Shown here: one piece after another, positions 33,751 through 45,700 of the stretch
Layout of the letters: each line of letters begins with the position of its first letter
How positions within the stretch are numbered: the stretch's first letter is position 1
Made by a program: the position numbers and the translations under genes
Origin: Tetragonia tetragonoides
Taxonomy: Eukaryota > Streptophyta > Magnoliopsida > Caryophyllales > Aizoaceae
Reading direction: 5' to 3'
Assembly (NCBI GenBank): GCA_038025085.1
Contig: CM076141.1
Coordinates: 14,696,001 to 14,760,000, forward strand
DNA: 64,000 nt
The notes under the pieces: model-generated
The model's input: the letters and a program-made list of their open reading frames with translations, nothing else
Database searches by the model: none
What the model was told of the DNA's origin: nothing

Positions 33751-36700
33751 GACTTTTTTTTTAATAAACTAGGTTACTTCATTTATATATCATAGAGATT
33801 CTTACAGCATGCTTGATGCAAATGCACGCACAAAAGTCTGTTACAGACCTTAGATTAAATCTAAGGCCTCCACAGCAAAAGCTAACCGAAAAAACATAGG
33901 TACAGACATAGATATAGACATAATACATATAGTTAGTTGCTAAATACACACATATATAGTAGTTATAGTAGGTAGGTAGGCATCTGTTGTTGTCATTAGT
34001 ACCAAACCAATCAAGCCACAGATTCCTTGGGTTCATTAGCCTCATTCTCTTTCTCCCATTTGAGACTCAGGAGGTCAGTGTCATACTGAAATTTTGCACA
34101 AGTAGGTGCACTGAAGAAGATATGCCTCAGGGTGTTATCCTCGAAGGCATATCCTGCTAAAGCGTGAGCGGCGATGTTGGCTTCCCTCTTGGTGTGCATA
34201 AGAATGACAGACCAGTTCTTCTTCAGTAGCTTGCAAACATCACTTATCACCACTCCCAGTTCATGAAAGAGGCTTGCATCTGGGTTCTTGATCAGGTCCA
34301 CAATAGATTGTGCATCCGTCTCAAATTCGAGCCTCTGAATTCCTCTATTCCAAGCAAATTGCAGGCCCTCTCTGAGAGCAATCAGCTCAGCAGCAGCAGC
34401 ATTCAAAGCATCAAACCTGAATGTGAATCCAAATTTCCATATGTCGCACTCATCATGAATAACACCTCCTCCTCCAGCTTTGCATGGTTCTTTTTTGAAT
34501 GCTCCGTCAACATTAAGTTTCCAGTAGCCTTTCTTTGGTGGTTTTCATGTTATCATTGGTTCAGCAGCCTTGTGAATGGTGTTACCAATCTAAAAAGCCA
34601 ATGGAGTTAGTGGCATAGTACAGATTAATAAGCGTGACTAAGACTCTTGGGTGGAAACTGGCTTGTTCAAACACTCCTTTGTTTCTAGCACACCAAATGT
34701 GCCATAGTGCAATTGCAAAATAAGATGACCAAAAAGCGACAATGGACAGATTAAATTGCAACCAGTCAATCCAATGTTTGTTAAAGAAACTATCCATGTC
34801 AATAGTGTTGACGTTTTCAAGCATCAGGGACCAAACTGAGCTGGCCAACAAACAATCCCCAAAAGTCTGCATATGATCCTCAAGAGCATCATCACAAATT
34901 ATACATTTAGGATTGAAATTATCAATCCAGACTGCAAGTCTCTCAGCTGTAGGCAGGATAGTATGGAAGTAGTTCCAAATTAACATTCTCATTTTGAATG
35001 GAATTTTTAACTTCCAAATAGATTTCCAGCTGACATGACTATTGGTGCAAAGATTAATTTGTGAAGCAGCAAGACGGTATGTTGATTTGATAGAGAACAT
35101 TCCATTAGCTTCAAAAGACCAAAAAAGAGAATCATCCAAAGGGGCAATAATAGGCAAAGAAGTACTCAGTTGATTCGCTGAATATCCCAATGGTTGTTAT
35201 GGATGATATCAGAAACCCTCCAATGAGCAAGCCTATGAGGAATGGGTTTGTCACTCGAGAGATATATAGGTTCATTCCCCAACCACCAGTTGTACCAAAG
35301 CGAAGTATCCACCTCATTTCCTATTCTGGCCTTCAGACCTCTAAGAAGTAACTCTTTCCCTTTTAGAATGTCCCTCCAAATATGTGAAGAAGATGAATTG
35401 GAGTTGGAATTAAGAAAATTGAAATTTTTTAGGTATTTGGCAGTAAGAAGTTTAACCCAAAAATGGGAAGGGGAATGAAGGAATCTCCATCCCAACTTGG
35501 CCATAAATGCTAAATTCCATTGGTGCAATTTCCTAATACCCAACCCACCACAAGACATAGGCAAACAAACACTATCCCATTTAATCGTTGGCAAGTAATG
35601 AGCACAGTCCACCTTATTCCAAAGAATCCTTCGCATGGCTTTCTCCATAGGATTGATAATACCAATAGGGAGGAGGGTTGTTTGCATAACATGAGTAGAG
35701 AAGCCACTAATCACAGACTTAATAAGAGTACATCTACCCGCAAGATTAAGCATTTTGGCCTGCCACCCTTGAATTCGCATCTTGACTTTATCCAATAAGG
35801 AATAGTAATCTTTAATTCTAAGTTTGTTTGGAGCAATAGGAACACCCAGATAAGTGCCAAAAGAGATAGAACCCGGTATATGGCAGGTGTGTGCAATGAT
35901 TTTCCTAAGCTTATGGTGCATCTTAGGAGGGAAGATAAATCTAGACTTTGCTTTGCTTATGAAGAGACCAGATAAATTCCCAAAATCCGTAAGGGTATTA
36001 ATCATGTTCCAAGCATTATTCAGAGTGGCTCTCCATAAAGAAGGACATCATCCGCAAAAAAGGCATGAGAGATGTGAAAATCTTTCCCAATAGATATAGG
36101 AATCCATTTTTTGCTCTCAACCCTATCATTTATCATAAGTGACAATCTCTCCATGCAAAGAATAAAGAGATAGGGGGAAAGCGGATCACATTGACGAATA
36201 CCCCTTGAAGGCTTAAATGATTCAATAATCTCCCCATTCCAAAGGACGGAAATAGAGGAGGTAGAGATACAATTCATCACCAAATTGGTAAGACCTAAAG
36301 GGAAGTCAAACCCTAGTATGGTTTCTCTAATGAAGCCCTATTCTAAAGAGTCAAAGGCTTTTGTTAGATCAATTTTCAGTCCCATTAGATTTTTACCTCT
36401 CTTACTCTTTTTAATGGTATGAGCCATCTCTTGAGCGATAATGATATTGTCCACAATATTTCTATTTGGAATAAAACTAGATTGAGAGAAGCTGATGATT
36501 TTCTCAAGCATTGGTTTCATCCAGTTAGCAATAACCTTGGTCACAACCTTGTATATTGTATTACAAAGGCCTATAGGCCTAAAGTGATTTAAGGATTCTG
36601 GTACCTCCTTTTTTGGGATAAGGGTTAGGTAGGAGTAATTGAAAGCCTCAGGAATAGTCTCATTCTTAAAACACTCCTTAAAGAAATCATAGACCTGTGA

Positions 36701-38435
36701 ACCCATGGACACCCATTATTTGTGAAAGAAGAGTGGCTGGATTCCATCTGGTCCAGAGCATTTAAGTGGAGACATTTGAAAGATAGCATCTTTGATTTCT
36801 TCCGAACTAGGGCACTATGACAAAAGCCCTAAATCATGTTCATCTAGGGTAATAGGACTTTTATAGGAATTTTTAAGAGCATGCGAATTATGACAACTCG
36901 CAAAACTTCTTTCAAAGTAATCCCTAGACATCATCTTAAGCACATTATTGTCGATGACCCAAACTCCATTGTCATCTTTAAGAGTCACAATTTTGCTACG
37001 GGTATATCTAACTTTAGCAAGGATATGAAAATATCTTGTATTTCCATCCTTGAACTTAAACCTATCTATACCCGCCTTTTGAGCCTAATGAATTCGTTCC
37101 ATTTTGAGAATATCATCATATTCCCTTATAAGATCTTTTTCCAGATTAACCAAGAAATTATTAGGGTTTTTACAAATGCCAATATGTACCCCATTTAATC
37201 TCTCAAGAACCCTTTTTTATTTTTTTTGAATTAAATTACCAAAAACATCCCGATTCCAGATCTTAACATTTTCAGTGAATCTTTTACAATAATCACCAAT
37301 TTTTTTATCATTGGTCCATGAAAGATCAACCACCCTTTTGAAATCATAATGTAGCGTCCAAGCATCTTTAAAACGAAAAGGACAATTAACATTTTGAGGT
37401 TTAGATTCCAAAGTAACAAGAAGAGGACAATGATCTGAGAATGTTCTAGGTAGATGAGTTATCTGAGTTTGTGGGAAGATTTCAATCCAGCTAGGGTTGG
37501 CCAGAGCCCTATCTAGCCGTTCTCTGATCAGATCAACACCTTCCCTTCCATTAGTCCATGTAAATGCAGGCCCACTCCCCCCAGCTTTCTCAGATCCACT
37601 TGTGACTTCGTTAAGGTCCCACCACGAGCCAAGGCGTAGAAGAAGGTGGAGGGTCAATGCTTAGCTCCTTCCAAAAGTCATCTCTAGTTCTTTGGGTACT
37701 TGGTGCATGCATGCCAGTTAAAAGTACCTCAAGGGAGTTAGCTTTAAACTTGAAGAGAGTATGGAAATGAAAGGGTGAAGGGTTAGCAAACATGATTCGG
37801 GAGGTGCAATTAGTCCAAAATAGCCAAATTCCACCTCTGGAGCCAAAAGCTGAGACTATTTGGTGGATATCAAAGCCAAGGCTAACCCTAACTTGACGAG
37901 CACGATAGTCATTGCACTTAGTTTCAAGTAAGATCAGTACAGTTGGACGATGGATATAAATCAGGTTTCTTGCATGGCTCAAGAAAATGTGACTTGACGC
38001 ACCACGAACATTCCATAGGATTATCTTCATTTTAATCGATATTCTGGGGGTGGGGAAGAGCTCCATCACATTCTTCCCCATGTCGAGAACTGAGGTTGAT
38101 GAGCTCGCCTCCTGAATTAGACTCTGGAATGTGGTTTTTTGGCCCATTGTTGGTGTTGCCCAAATCTGCACATTCAGAAAGATTGGGTGATAGAATTGAA
38201 AGTCCATTTCTATCTTCACATTTGTCACTTCTTCGTGAAAGAGAAAGCATGTTGCAAGATTTGGGGGCCTTGAAAGGTTCACCCCTTGCCTTTCTGACCT
38301 TAAGACAAAATTCTGAATGTTTTTTGGAGGTGGAATTTGAGAGTTTCTTGGTTTGAGATACAAAGGGTTCGGACCTCTCACATGCTGTGTCTCCATAGTT
38401 TTTTCCATTGTCTCCTTGATCAACTGAACCTGATC
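33750..38435 (-). mobile_element. L1-type LINE with RNase H domain
   Basis: Minus-strand remains run from an ORF1/ORF2 junction near 38423 to an RNase H near 34011, followed by a 3' UTR and a T-run on plus (33755-33763) that looks like the poly(A) tail. The right limit is at the LTR-like repeats (about 38438). No target duplication found. Confidence 0.85.
34011..38423 (-). pseudogene. L1 LINE ORF2 remnant (endonuclease, RT, zf-RVT, RNase H)
   Basis: In order along the minus strand: apurinic-type endonuclease (KIILWNVRGASS, VLILLETK, then GDLNE-like and FSDHCPLLV, 38423-37217); reverse transcriptase (SLNHFRPIGLCNTIYKVV, SSFIPNRNIVDNIII, LKIDLTKAFDSLE, then GIRQCDPLSPYLFILCMERL and the catalytic HAFFADDVLLYGE, 36712-36020); thumb and linker (FGTYLGVPI, RIQGWQAKMLNLAGR, 36005-35166); a zf-RVT region (WKSIWKLKIPFKMRMLIWNY, 35190-34582); and an RNase H domain (AAAAELIALREGLQFAW, FETDAQSIVDLI, 34406-34011). 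Frames change at several points and a TAG follows FDSLE near 36335, so it is inactive. Confidence 0.9.
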
Positions 38436-38437
38436 CT

Positions 38438-38995
38438 TATTAGAGAATATTATAGTTTATCTAGAATATTCTCATTATATTTTTTAGAATATTTTGTATT
38501 AGGGTTTTACCATATTTAGGTTTCTTGTATCCCTATATATATGGTGATTACCTATCAATAGTATTGACGTATTGTGTGTGGAATTATTCTAATTACATTA
38601 TCTCTAATTACATAGTCTATCATGATAGACTATGTAATTAGAGATAATGTAATTGGTCCAATCGTAGTGTCTTATCCTATCCTGCTACGATTGCGGGGGA
38701 ATATTAGAGAATATTATAGTTTATCTAGAATATTCTCATTATATCTTTTAGAATATTTTGTATTAGGGTTTTACCATATTTAGGAGTCTTGTATCCCTAT
38801 ATATATGGTGATTACCTATCAATAATATTGACGTATTGTGTGTGGGATTATTCTAATTACATTATCTCTAATTACATATGAAATGACCAATATATAGGGA
38901 TACAAGACTCCTACGTATGGTAAAACTCTAATATAAAATATTCTAAAAGATATAATGAGAATATTCTAGATAAACTATAATATTCTCTAATAGGT
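38438..38995. repeat. LTR-like repeats: two direct copies and one inverted copy (TRIM-like)
   Basis: Copy 1 (about 38439-38612) and copy 2 (about 38703-38876) begin TTAGAGAATATTATAG and end ATCTCTAATTACAT, differing at only a few bases. A shorter third copy lies in reverse at about 38884-38992. Between copies 1 and 2 are a 64-bp palindrome, a second short inverted repeat (ATCGTAG...CTACGAT) and a purine run GCGGGGGAA just before copy 2, which looks like a polypurine tract. This resembles a terminal-repeat retrotransposon in miniature, but no standard primer binding site was seen. Confidence 0.65.
38591..38654. repeat. Perfect 64-bp palindrome
   Basis: Arms of 32 bases, with no spacer, centred between 38622 and 38623 (core CTATCATGATAG). 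Every base pairs from 591/654 of the 38 kb block inward. The left arm overlaps the end of LTR-like copy 1. Confidence 0.97.
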
Positions 38996-40902
38996 GTGAT
39001 AATAACTCCTACACGTATGATTAAAGAAAAATTTGCTGGCGATTGAGTATTGGATTAGACTATCGATCACATGTATTTTCAGCTTCCTAGGTAATACCTT
39101 GAATCATTAGTGCTGTGAGGCGTAATACTGTATTTACACTCTTGGTGCAAGTGAATGACGACTGAGGTAACTCCCGATACGTCATATTCGAACACTCATG
39201 TTCAACAACAGACATATCAGATTAAGCGAACAACCAACAACCAACGTAAGTACTGACCCGTCAACATAACACCAACAAGGGATTAGTATAGTTCATAAAA
39301 GATAGCAGATACTATAAGAGATTTGGGGAATGAAAATTCGAACTCATGACCTTACCCTACCAAACCACTTGAGAGTAAGTTTGGAACTACTAGACCATCA
39401 CCATTGTTGGTAATATTGTATTAGACTTTATGGATAGTATTGAGACCGTAGCCTTTTGAACTTCAACTCCTGTCTCATTTTAAACCTAGGCTCTTTCAAA
39501 AGATGTTTGATCTATCCGGTAGGTATCTTAACCACATGATGGTGTAGGATACAAAAAATAGGCTTGTGTATTGCGGTTCAAACAATTAAATTTGAAACAC
39601 TTTGATTGTGTATACAAGACAAATTTCCAAACTCATGCTTAAACAATAGTGTCTTAAAGATTGAACTACCGCTTAGTGTAATACACATTCCAACATTCTG
39701 AATTATAATGGTGTCTAAAAAGATTGAACCAAATAATCCATTTGAAAAATTGAAGATATCACACACACAAGCTTATAACAAACAACATTAGATACTTGAC
39801 GCTTTAAGGTCATGCGTCCATATCCTTTATTTCATAAGTGTATATAAAGTCAAGTCCGAGACTTTTTGAAGCGGCCACACTTCACACTTACATAGTTAGA
39901 CTTTTAAATCGTGTTTTGTAACTTAAACACTTTTTCAAAGATCTATTAAGAAATTATATTTCAACCTCCCTTACGTTACAAGACCCAAGCATTTCCTTCT
40001 CCTTGGGATGCCAATAAAATTATTGAATGCTTGCAAATCACTCCTATGAGGTACTTTTACTCAATGAACTCAAGACATGACGTTTTATCAAGCATTGAGT
40101 TGAGGTTCCCTCATTGGTGATTTTAATTAAATGGGCTTACACATCCCTCATGGTTCACCACCATTCAACATTGTGCACACAAATATCCTAGATTAAACCG
40201 TCTAGAATTTGTAAGACTTAATTCATAATAGTACACCCTACTATAATTATGATCGATCCAAAACATATGAATGTTATAACCGTCACCATCACTACACCCT
40301 CACCATGGCCATGGGTTTTTATAGTGATATGACATAACAATTCATACAAATAATACATTCACTTAAGAAGTGAATCAATATAAATAGCAATACAATTATG
40401 AAAGATCTAAATATTCATGGATTTTATCATCACAATTAATTAATTCTGAATTTAATTAAATAATTAAATTCCTAAGTCCAATTCCGAACTTAAATGAATT
40501 TTCAAGTTTAAGAACTTTCATGTTCATTTCTCATGACCTTACAATTTCTTCCAATAAATACAGTACTGACATAACAATGTTGCCTATGGTCACCATGACA
40601 AATTAAGTTTGTAATGCCATACAACATATACAATCTCAAAAATTTAATTTGAGACAATAACGTAATAAATTGCCCAGAATCATTTACTTGATCAAGACAC
40701 AGACAAGTTTTTCCTTGATCAAAATTACTTGCATCATATCCTCTTGTCTAGAGAACAGACAAAACATAACCGCAAGAAATTTGCTATGTTACTGAACAAA
40801 TTAATCCACACGAGTATGTATAAGCGTGGGCCTATTTAAACTGCACTTTTAAACATTGTCCATCAGTCCATGCAATAAAGATAACTGTTAAACCGCAATG
40901 TT
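38996..40902. other. Gene-free spacer
   Basis: AT-rich sequence with no coding region of note. A SINE-like copy in reverse lies at about 39335-39415. The rest holds nothing I can identify. Confidence 0.55.
39335..39415 (-). mobile_element. SINE-like element (reverse)
   Basis: On the minus strand, TGGTCTAGTAGTTCC resembles an A box and GGTCATGAGTTCGAATTTTC a B box. Ends are not defined. Confidence 0.4.
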
Positions 40903-41348
40903 TTTTTTCCAGTGAAAAACCAACGGTACGGTCACCGATCTTCCATTAATTTCTCTAAATCATTAGCCAAAGATACATCAACAACGTTTGGAAAAGACAA
41001 ATCCCAAGACCGACACCCTAACTCCCATGGTTACACATGCGCAAGCTCATGGACAACTTTATTACCAGTACATCTAACAAACGACCACGACACACTCTTA
41101 ACATCATCAACAATTAAATTAAAAGAATTAGACCCAACATTACAACGAGATAACGCAGTAAAAACCTTCAAACTATCGGTCACAACGATTACGTCTTGGA
41201 AATCATGCATTGAGGCAAGTTGCAGCCCAACGTACCACCGCTTTTGCCTCGGCCACTTCGGTCTCCCAGCAAACACCAAAGTTCCACGTAGCACCAAGCA
41301 AAAGCATAGACAATCTCTTCACCTCCTCCATGCAATACCTGCACTTTT
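40903..41348 (-). mobile_element. 5'-truncated L1 LINE with RNase H remnant
   Basis: A perfect 22-bp target duplication, ATAACTGTTAAACCGCAATG then TT, flanks it at 40881-40902 and 41349-41370. A T-run at the left end is the poly(A) tail of a minus-strand copy. The minus strand encodes an RNase H domain remnant (WETEVAEAKAVV, DVIVVTDSLKVFTALSR, WSFVR.TGNKVVHELAH) with at least one frameshift. At 446 bp only the 3' end of the LINE was inserted. Confidence 0.9.
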
Positions 41349-41370
41349 ATAACTGTTAAACCGCAATGTT

Positions 41371-42759
41371 AGCAGAATTATATAACCGAAACTTTTTTCA
41401 AAGAGCAGATTACAATCTTCCCATTAAATGAATCAAATTGCCTATCATCATCAATTGACAACCATGATAGTAGGCACACCCATACATCTATATGGCATAC
41501 ACACATTTAATAATCATAGTATAAACTATCATGCAATCATGCAAAACAGGGAAGACTATATGCCATATAATAAATATCTCAACAAGGTCTTTATTGGTGA
41601 CCAAAAAAAGTGTCTCCCTATATGTGATGTGACAATTGTCATATCATCAAAACTATTAATTAGCTTGACATCTCATAAGAGTCGAAATACAAAAACAAAA
41701 ATTCTCCGTTTTGTGAAAATATTTATACTAATTTTTTAAGGTCAAAATTTACAAACTTTGACAATAAATATGTCAAGATTCATTTTTAATAGTAATTTGA
41801 GAATCATAATTTTATAATTTATATATTCATATAATTGCAACAGCTTATTTATGATCAAAGTAATGTCTTGAAAAACGTAAAAAAAAGTAGTGTAAAAATT
41901 TTCACGGGACATAGGGAGTATGAAATATTAAATTGTTATTATGTTTGGAGTGCAAGGCTGTCAAAAAGTTAGTAAGGATTTCCTGTCCCACTTTGTATAC
42001 CATCTAATGTCCTACTCCCTTATACATTCGACACGTCAACTTTTAGTTTTTTTTATTATTAAATTGGGATGCATGATAAAATTACGGACGGTCAGGATAT
42101 GGTTGAGACATGGAGTGGTACATATAAGGAAACAGAAGATTCGTGTTGATCAAAAGCTTACACAAAAAATTCGAAGGAAAAAAAAAAGGAAAGGAGATCT
42201 TCTCCAGTGCAATGGCCAATTCAGTGCAAGGATACGAACTTGTGTAGTCACAACTCACAAGACTCACAACTCAGAAATGCCAGGTTCCTTTCTTCTCAGA
42301 TTTTTCTTACTTTTGAAACCGTATTTAATAGGACTAAAAACCAAACCGAAGATATGCACAAGCATCATTCAATCGAGGAAAGAGTCAGAACCAAAAGCTT
42401 GATTAATATTACAGTTATTACTACATACAACAACCAAGGAAAGAGTCAGGACTAAAACATTGATTAATAGTACTACTTACAATCAAGTGAAATTTGTCAT
42501 CCCTTTCTGCCACTGTGGTCAGTGGTCACTGTCACTGATAAGTGACAACTAAAAATCAGGTCAAAGCTACCCTAACGAGATTGAATTGATTGAGAAGACA
42601 AAATCGCTGTACATGGTACTCTCTACGGTCGTGCAATGAGACACTAACACTCTTTTATGCTTCCGAGAGCACTTAAGCATTGAACACTTCACGGTTTGCA
42701 TCTTGTGGCGGATGCTATTTCATTTCGAAGATGTAAGAAAGCAACGGAGCACTTGCGCA
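41371..42759. other. Spacer downstream of PCS-C
   Basis: No gene. A possible small MITE ends at GGGACATAGGGAGTA (about 41910-41925) with a weak inverted partner CTCCCTATATGTGA near 41616. From about 42190 it is the PCS-C 3' flank shared with fragment D (about 19050). Confidence 0.5.
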
Positions 42760-45700
42760 TTACAAGGGAGGTGCACTAAGGTCACCATCTACCTCGTTAT
42801 TTTGACACCTCTTGAGGAGGATGAGCTGACGTCGCAAGTGCAAAACCTGCAAAAACCAGTTTGGTTAATAAGAAATTGATATACCACAGTCAAGGGAAGA
42901 TAAGAGAAAGGGGAAAGTGAAGCGACTGAAAAGAAATGAACACATGAGGAAAGTTCAGCCAACCCCAAATGTTACATGGCATTAGGGATCCTTACAATTC
43001 TCTCATATAAGACGAATGGAAATTACTTACCTCCTCCTTTACTAAAGCAGGAAGATTTTCAACTGAAACAAGGCTCGATAACTGCAGCAAACGCTTCTCA
43101 TCCTTAATACCATACCATGTTTGCATAGGCAGGGCAAGCAGCAGTACTGTCAGAACATCATTCCCACTTGGATGCAAGCCGGAACAATCATTTGCAGAGC
43201 AACAATGTTGGTTTTCTTGAGTAACGGGGACTAAAACTTGCAGCCCTCGCTTACTTTCACCATTCATTACTGCTCCAGAGACGACAGTTATGGGCTTGCC
43301 ACCATTCTCTCTAAGAGTATTGACGCATGTTTTCTGACAACAAAATCCACCAGAAGAACCAGGCTGACCAGTTAAAAGCTTAGCCCCCTCACAACAAACA
43401 GCTTCTGCAACATCGGATAAACTGTGCTCAGGACCCAACTTGGCAGCTTTTCTGGAACACTTGTATGCTGAAGACAGAAACTTAGTCACGTACTTATACA
43501 GTCCTGTCTCCTGAACTTGCTTAAGCAGCTCTTCCTGCGAAGGGAATTTTGGAAATTTGCAGTAAAGCTATATGAATAACAATATAACATGGTACTAGGA
43601 TAGTAATGAATTTGATGTTACTTAAAAGTTCATATACCTTCAGCAAAAGTCTTTGTATCTCCTCCTGGCTTAGACTTTGACCATCATCTTCGTGTCTCCG
43701 AACCTCAGCAACCCATTTAATGAAGTCCCTGAAGTTTGAAGGCAATGACATGCAAACAACAGAGATGGCCTCCTCAACATCCTTCACAGCCTCTGACTTC
43801 AAAAGGAGTGGTACATCTTCCGTCAAGTACTTTGCCACACTTTCCCATCTCTCATGCTTACAGCTCTACAAGCAAATAATCCAACTAAGTTTCTGCTCAA
43901 ATAAAATAGACAGAATGATAGAAACAATGCTAACAAACGTTTGCATGTCTGTACCAGCACACCCAGAACATTCTTGAAATAAAGAAATACCAAGCAAAAA
44001 CTGTCATTTGAGTGATCCAGGCCAATGCATCGGTACCAATAACCCTTTCAAGCTTTAAACCACATTCAAAAAACATGAAAAAGTAGCAGAAGGTGCTACC
44101 AAACAAACCAAAAGACTCGACAAACCGGCATAATCCCTGAAACAACAGCTGGGCCCATGTAGGACCAAAGAGGAGCTCCATCACAATTGGTGGGTGATAC
44201 TCTTCACCATTCGGCCAGTTGCTATGGAGTGGCGCAATACAACGCTATCCTATAATTCTCTACACATTGTGTCTATGAATCTCAATTAGTTTGGCTCAAA
44301 TAGGTTTAGCCTTCTAACCAACCATCCCTCAGTAGACATCATTAATGATGCTAATGCAAGCATCTTGAAGTCAAAACATGATAGTTTTGGACATTTGTCC
44401 CATTCTTTTTGTGCTAATCAGAAATTTGTGCCAGTTGATATTTGATAACTCATTTTAAGCTCTACATGAACAAAAGTACAACTTCCACCAGCCAACATAT
44501 CATACCAGGGAATAAAGCAGTGCTGGCTCTTGCTGCTGTCTAGATATGAGGATGTACCTGGCGAATAAGACATTGAAATAATAATAGTAAGAGAAAAGAA
44601 CACTCAAGTTATCACTAAGGATAAGGAATTATAAACTGGAGTTCATCTCAATGACAAATAAAACATATGCCATCAGTGCATATTCAAGCAGACGAGTGAT
44701 TACATATCCAGAGTGAGTAGGAGGACCATAATGTACTATCTGCCAACGAACTAGGCACGTGGATATAGATAGTAAACATATAAGAAAATTGCAATCTTCC
44801 TGTCATATTTTTGAAGCTCCTTTGTGGCATCTCAAATTCAAGGAGAACAACTTTAGCGTTAAGACTTCTTAGTTAAAAGAGCAAATGTATACTTTTGAGG
44901 GCCTTGGTTTTTGTTAGCCATTTGGATGTTTGTTAGGGCAAATATTAGTTTGTGAGAAAAAATATCTTTTTCTGATGCAAAGAGAAGAGAACAAAACTGT
45001 GGAACAATCCAGCACACAAAACATGCCAACCTTCTGCATATCGTCGCCAATGTGGCACCCTGTCTATACAGTCAAGAGATATCCTCATCAAATATCCTGT
45101 TGTTAAAGTTAGACTATATCAGCACCTGACAAATACATTCATTAATACAATTACGCAGCTGCAAGTCTGCAACACACTAAATTGTAGGCGAATGATAATG
45201 GATTTGCTTATTTAGCTGTACCAAACTGTCACATTCGATACATTCCTAGCAGATGATGTTCCCTGTGATCAGCTTTATCAGTTTTTCGAGGGGGGGAGGG
45301 GGTGACCAACTCGATGTGCTTAAGTCCAGTAACCAACTGTGACAATTGCATAATGATACAAATGATCACCGGGTGGCCAAAAGGGACCAAGAAGATTTTT
45401 CTTTTCTTCTTTTTTTTTTTTTTTTGTGGGGGTTAAGGGGCACATGCACTTAATATACAACTGAATCTAAAGCAACTCTTTGTAATAGCTTAATACTATA
45501 AACACAGCTTCATTGCTATAGAAAGCACAGATAAATACCTACCCGCACATAAATACCTACCCTCTATATTCACCAGTTGCTGCATCAACTGTATCCATGG
45601 CTTCCCAAAGAAGAGTAAGAGGTACCCAATGAGGCGGATATTTAAAACGTGCAACATCTAGAATCAGTGCCATGTCTCGTCTGGCATGATAACCACCAAT

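Noticed and set aside
41600..41930. Stowaway-like MITE with CTCCCT ends
   Set aside because: Inverted partner is weak and no TA duplication could be fixed; mentioned only as a possibility in the spacer entry.
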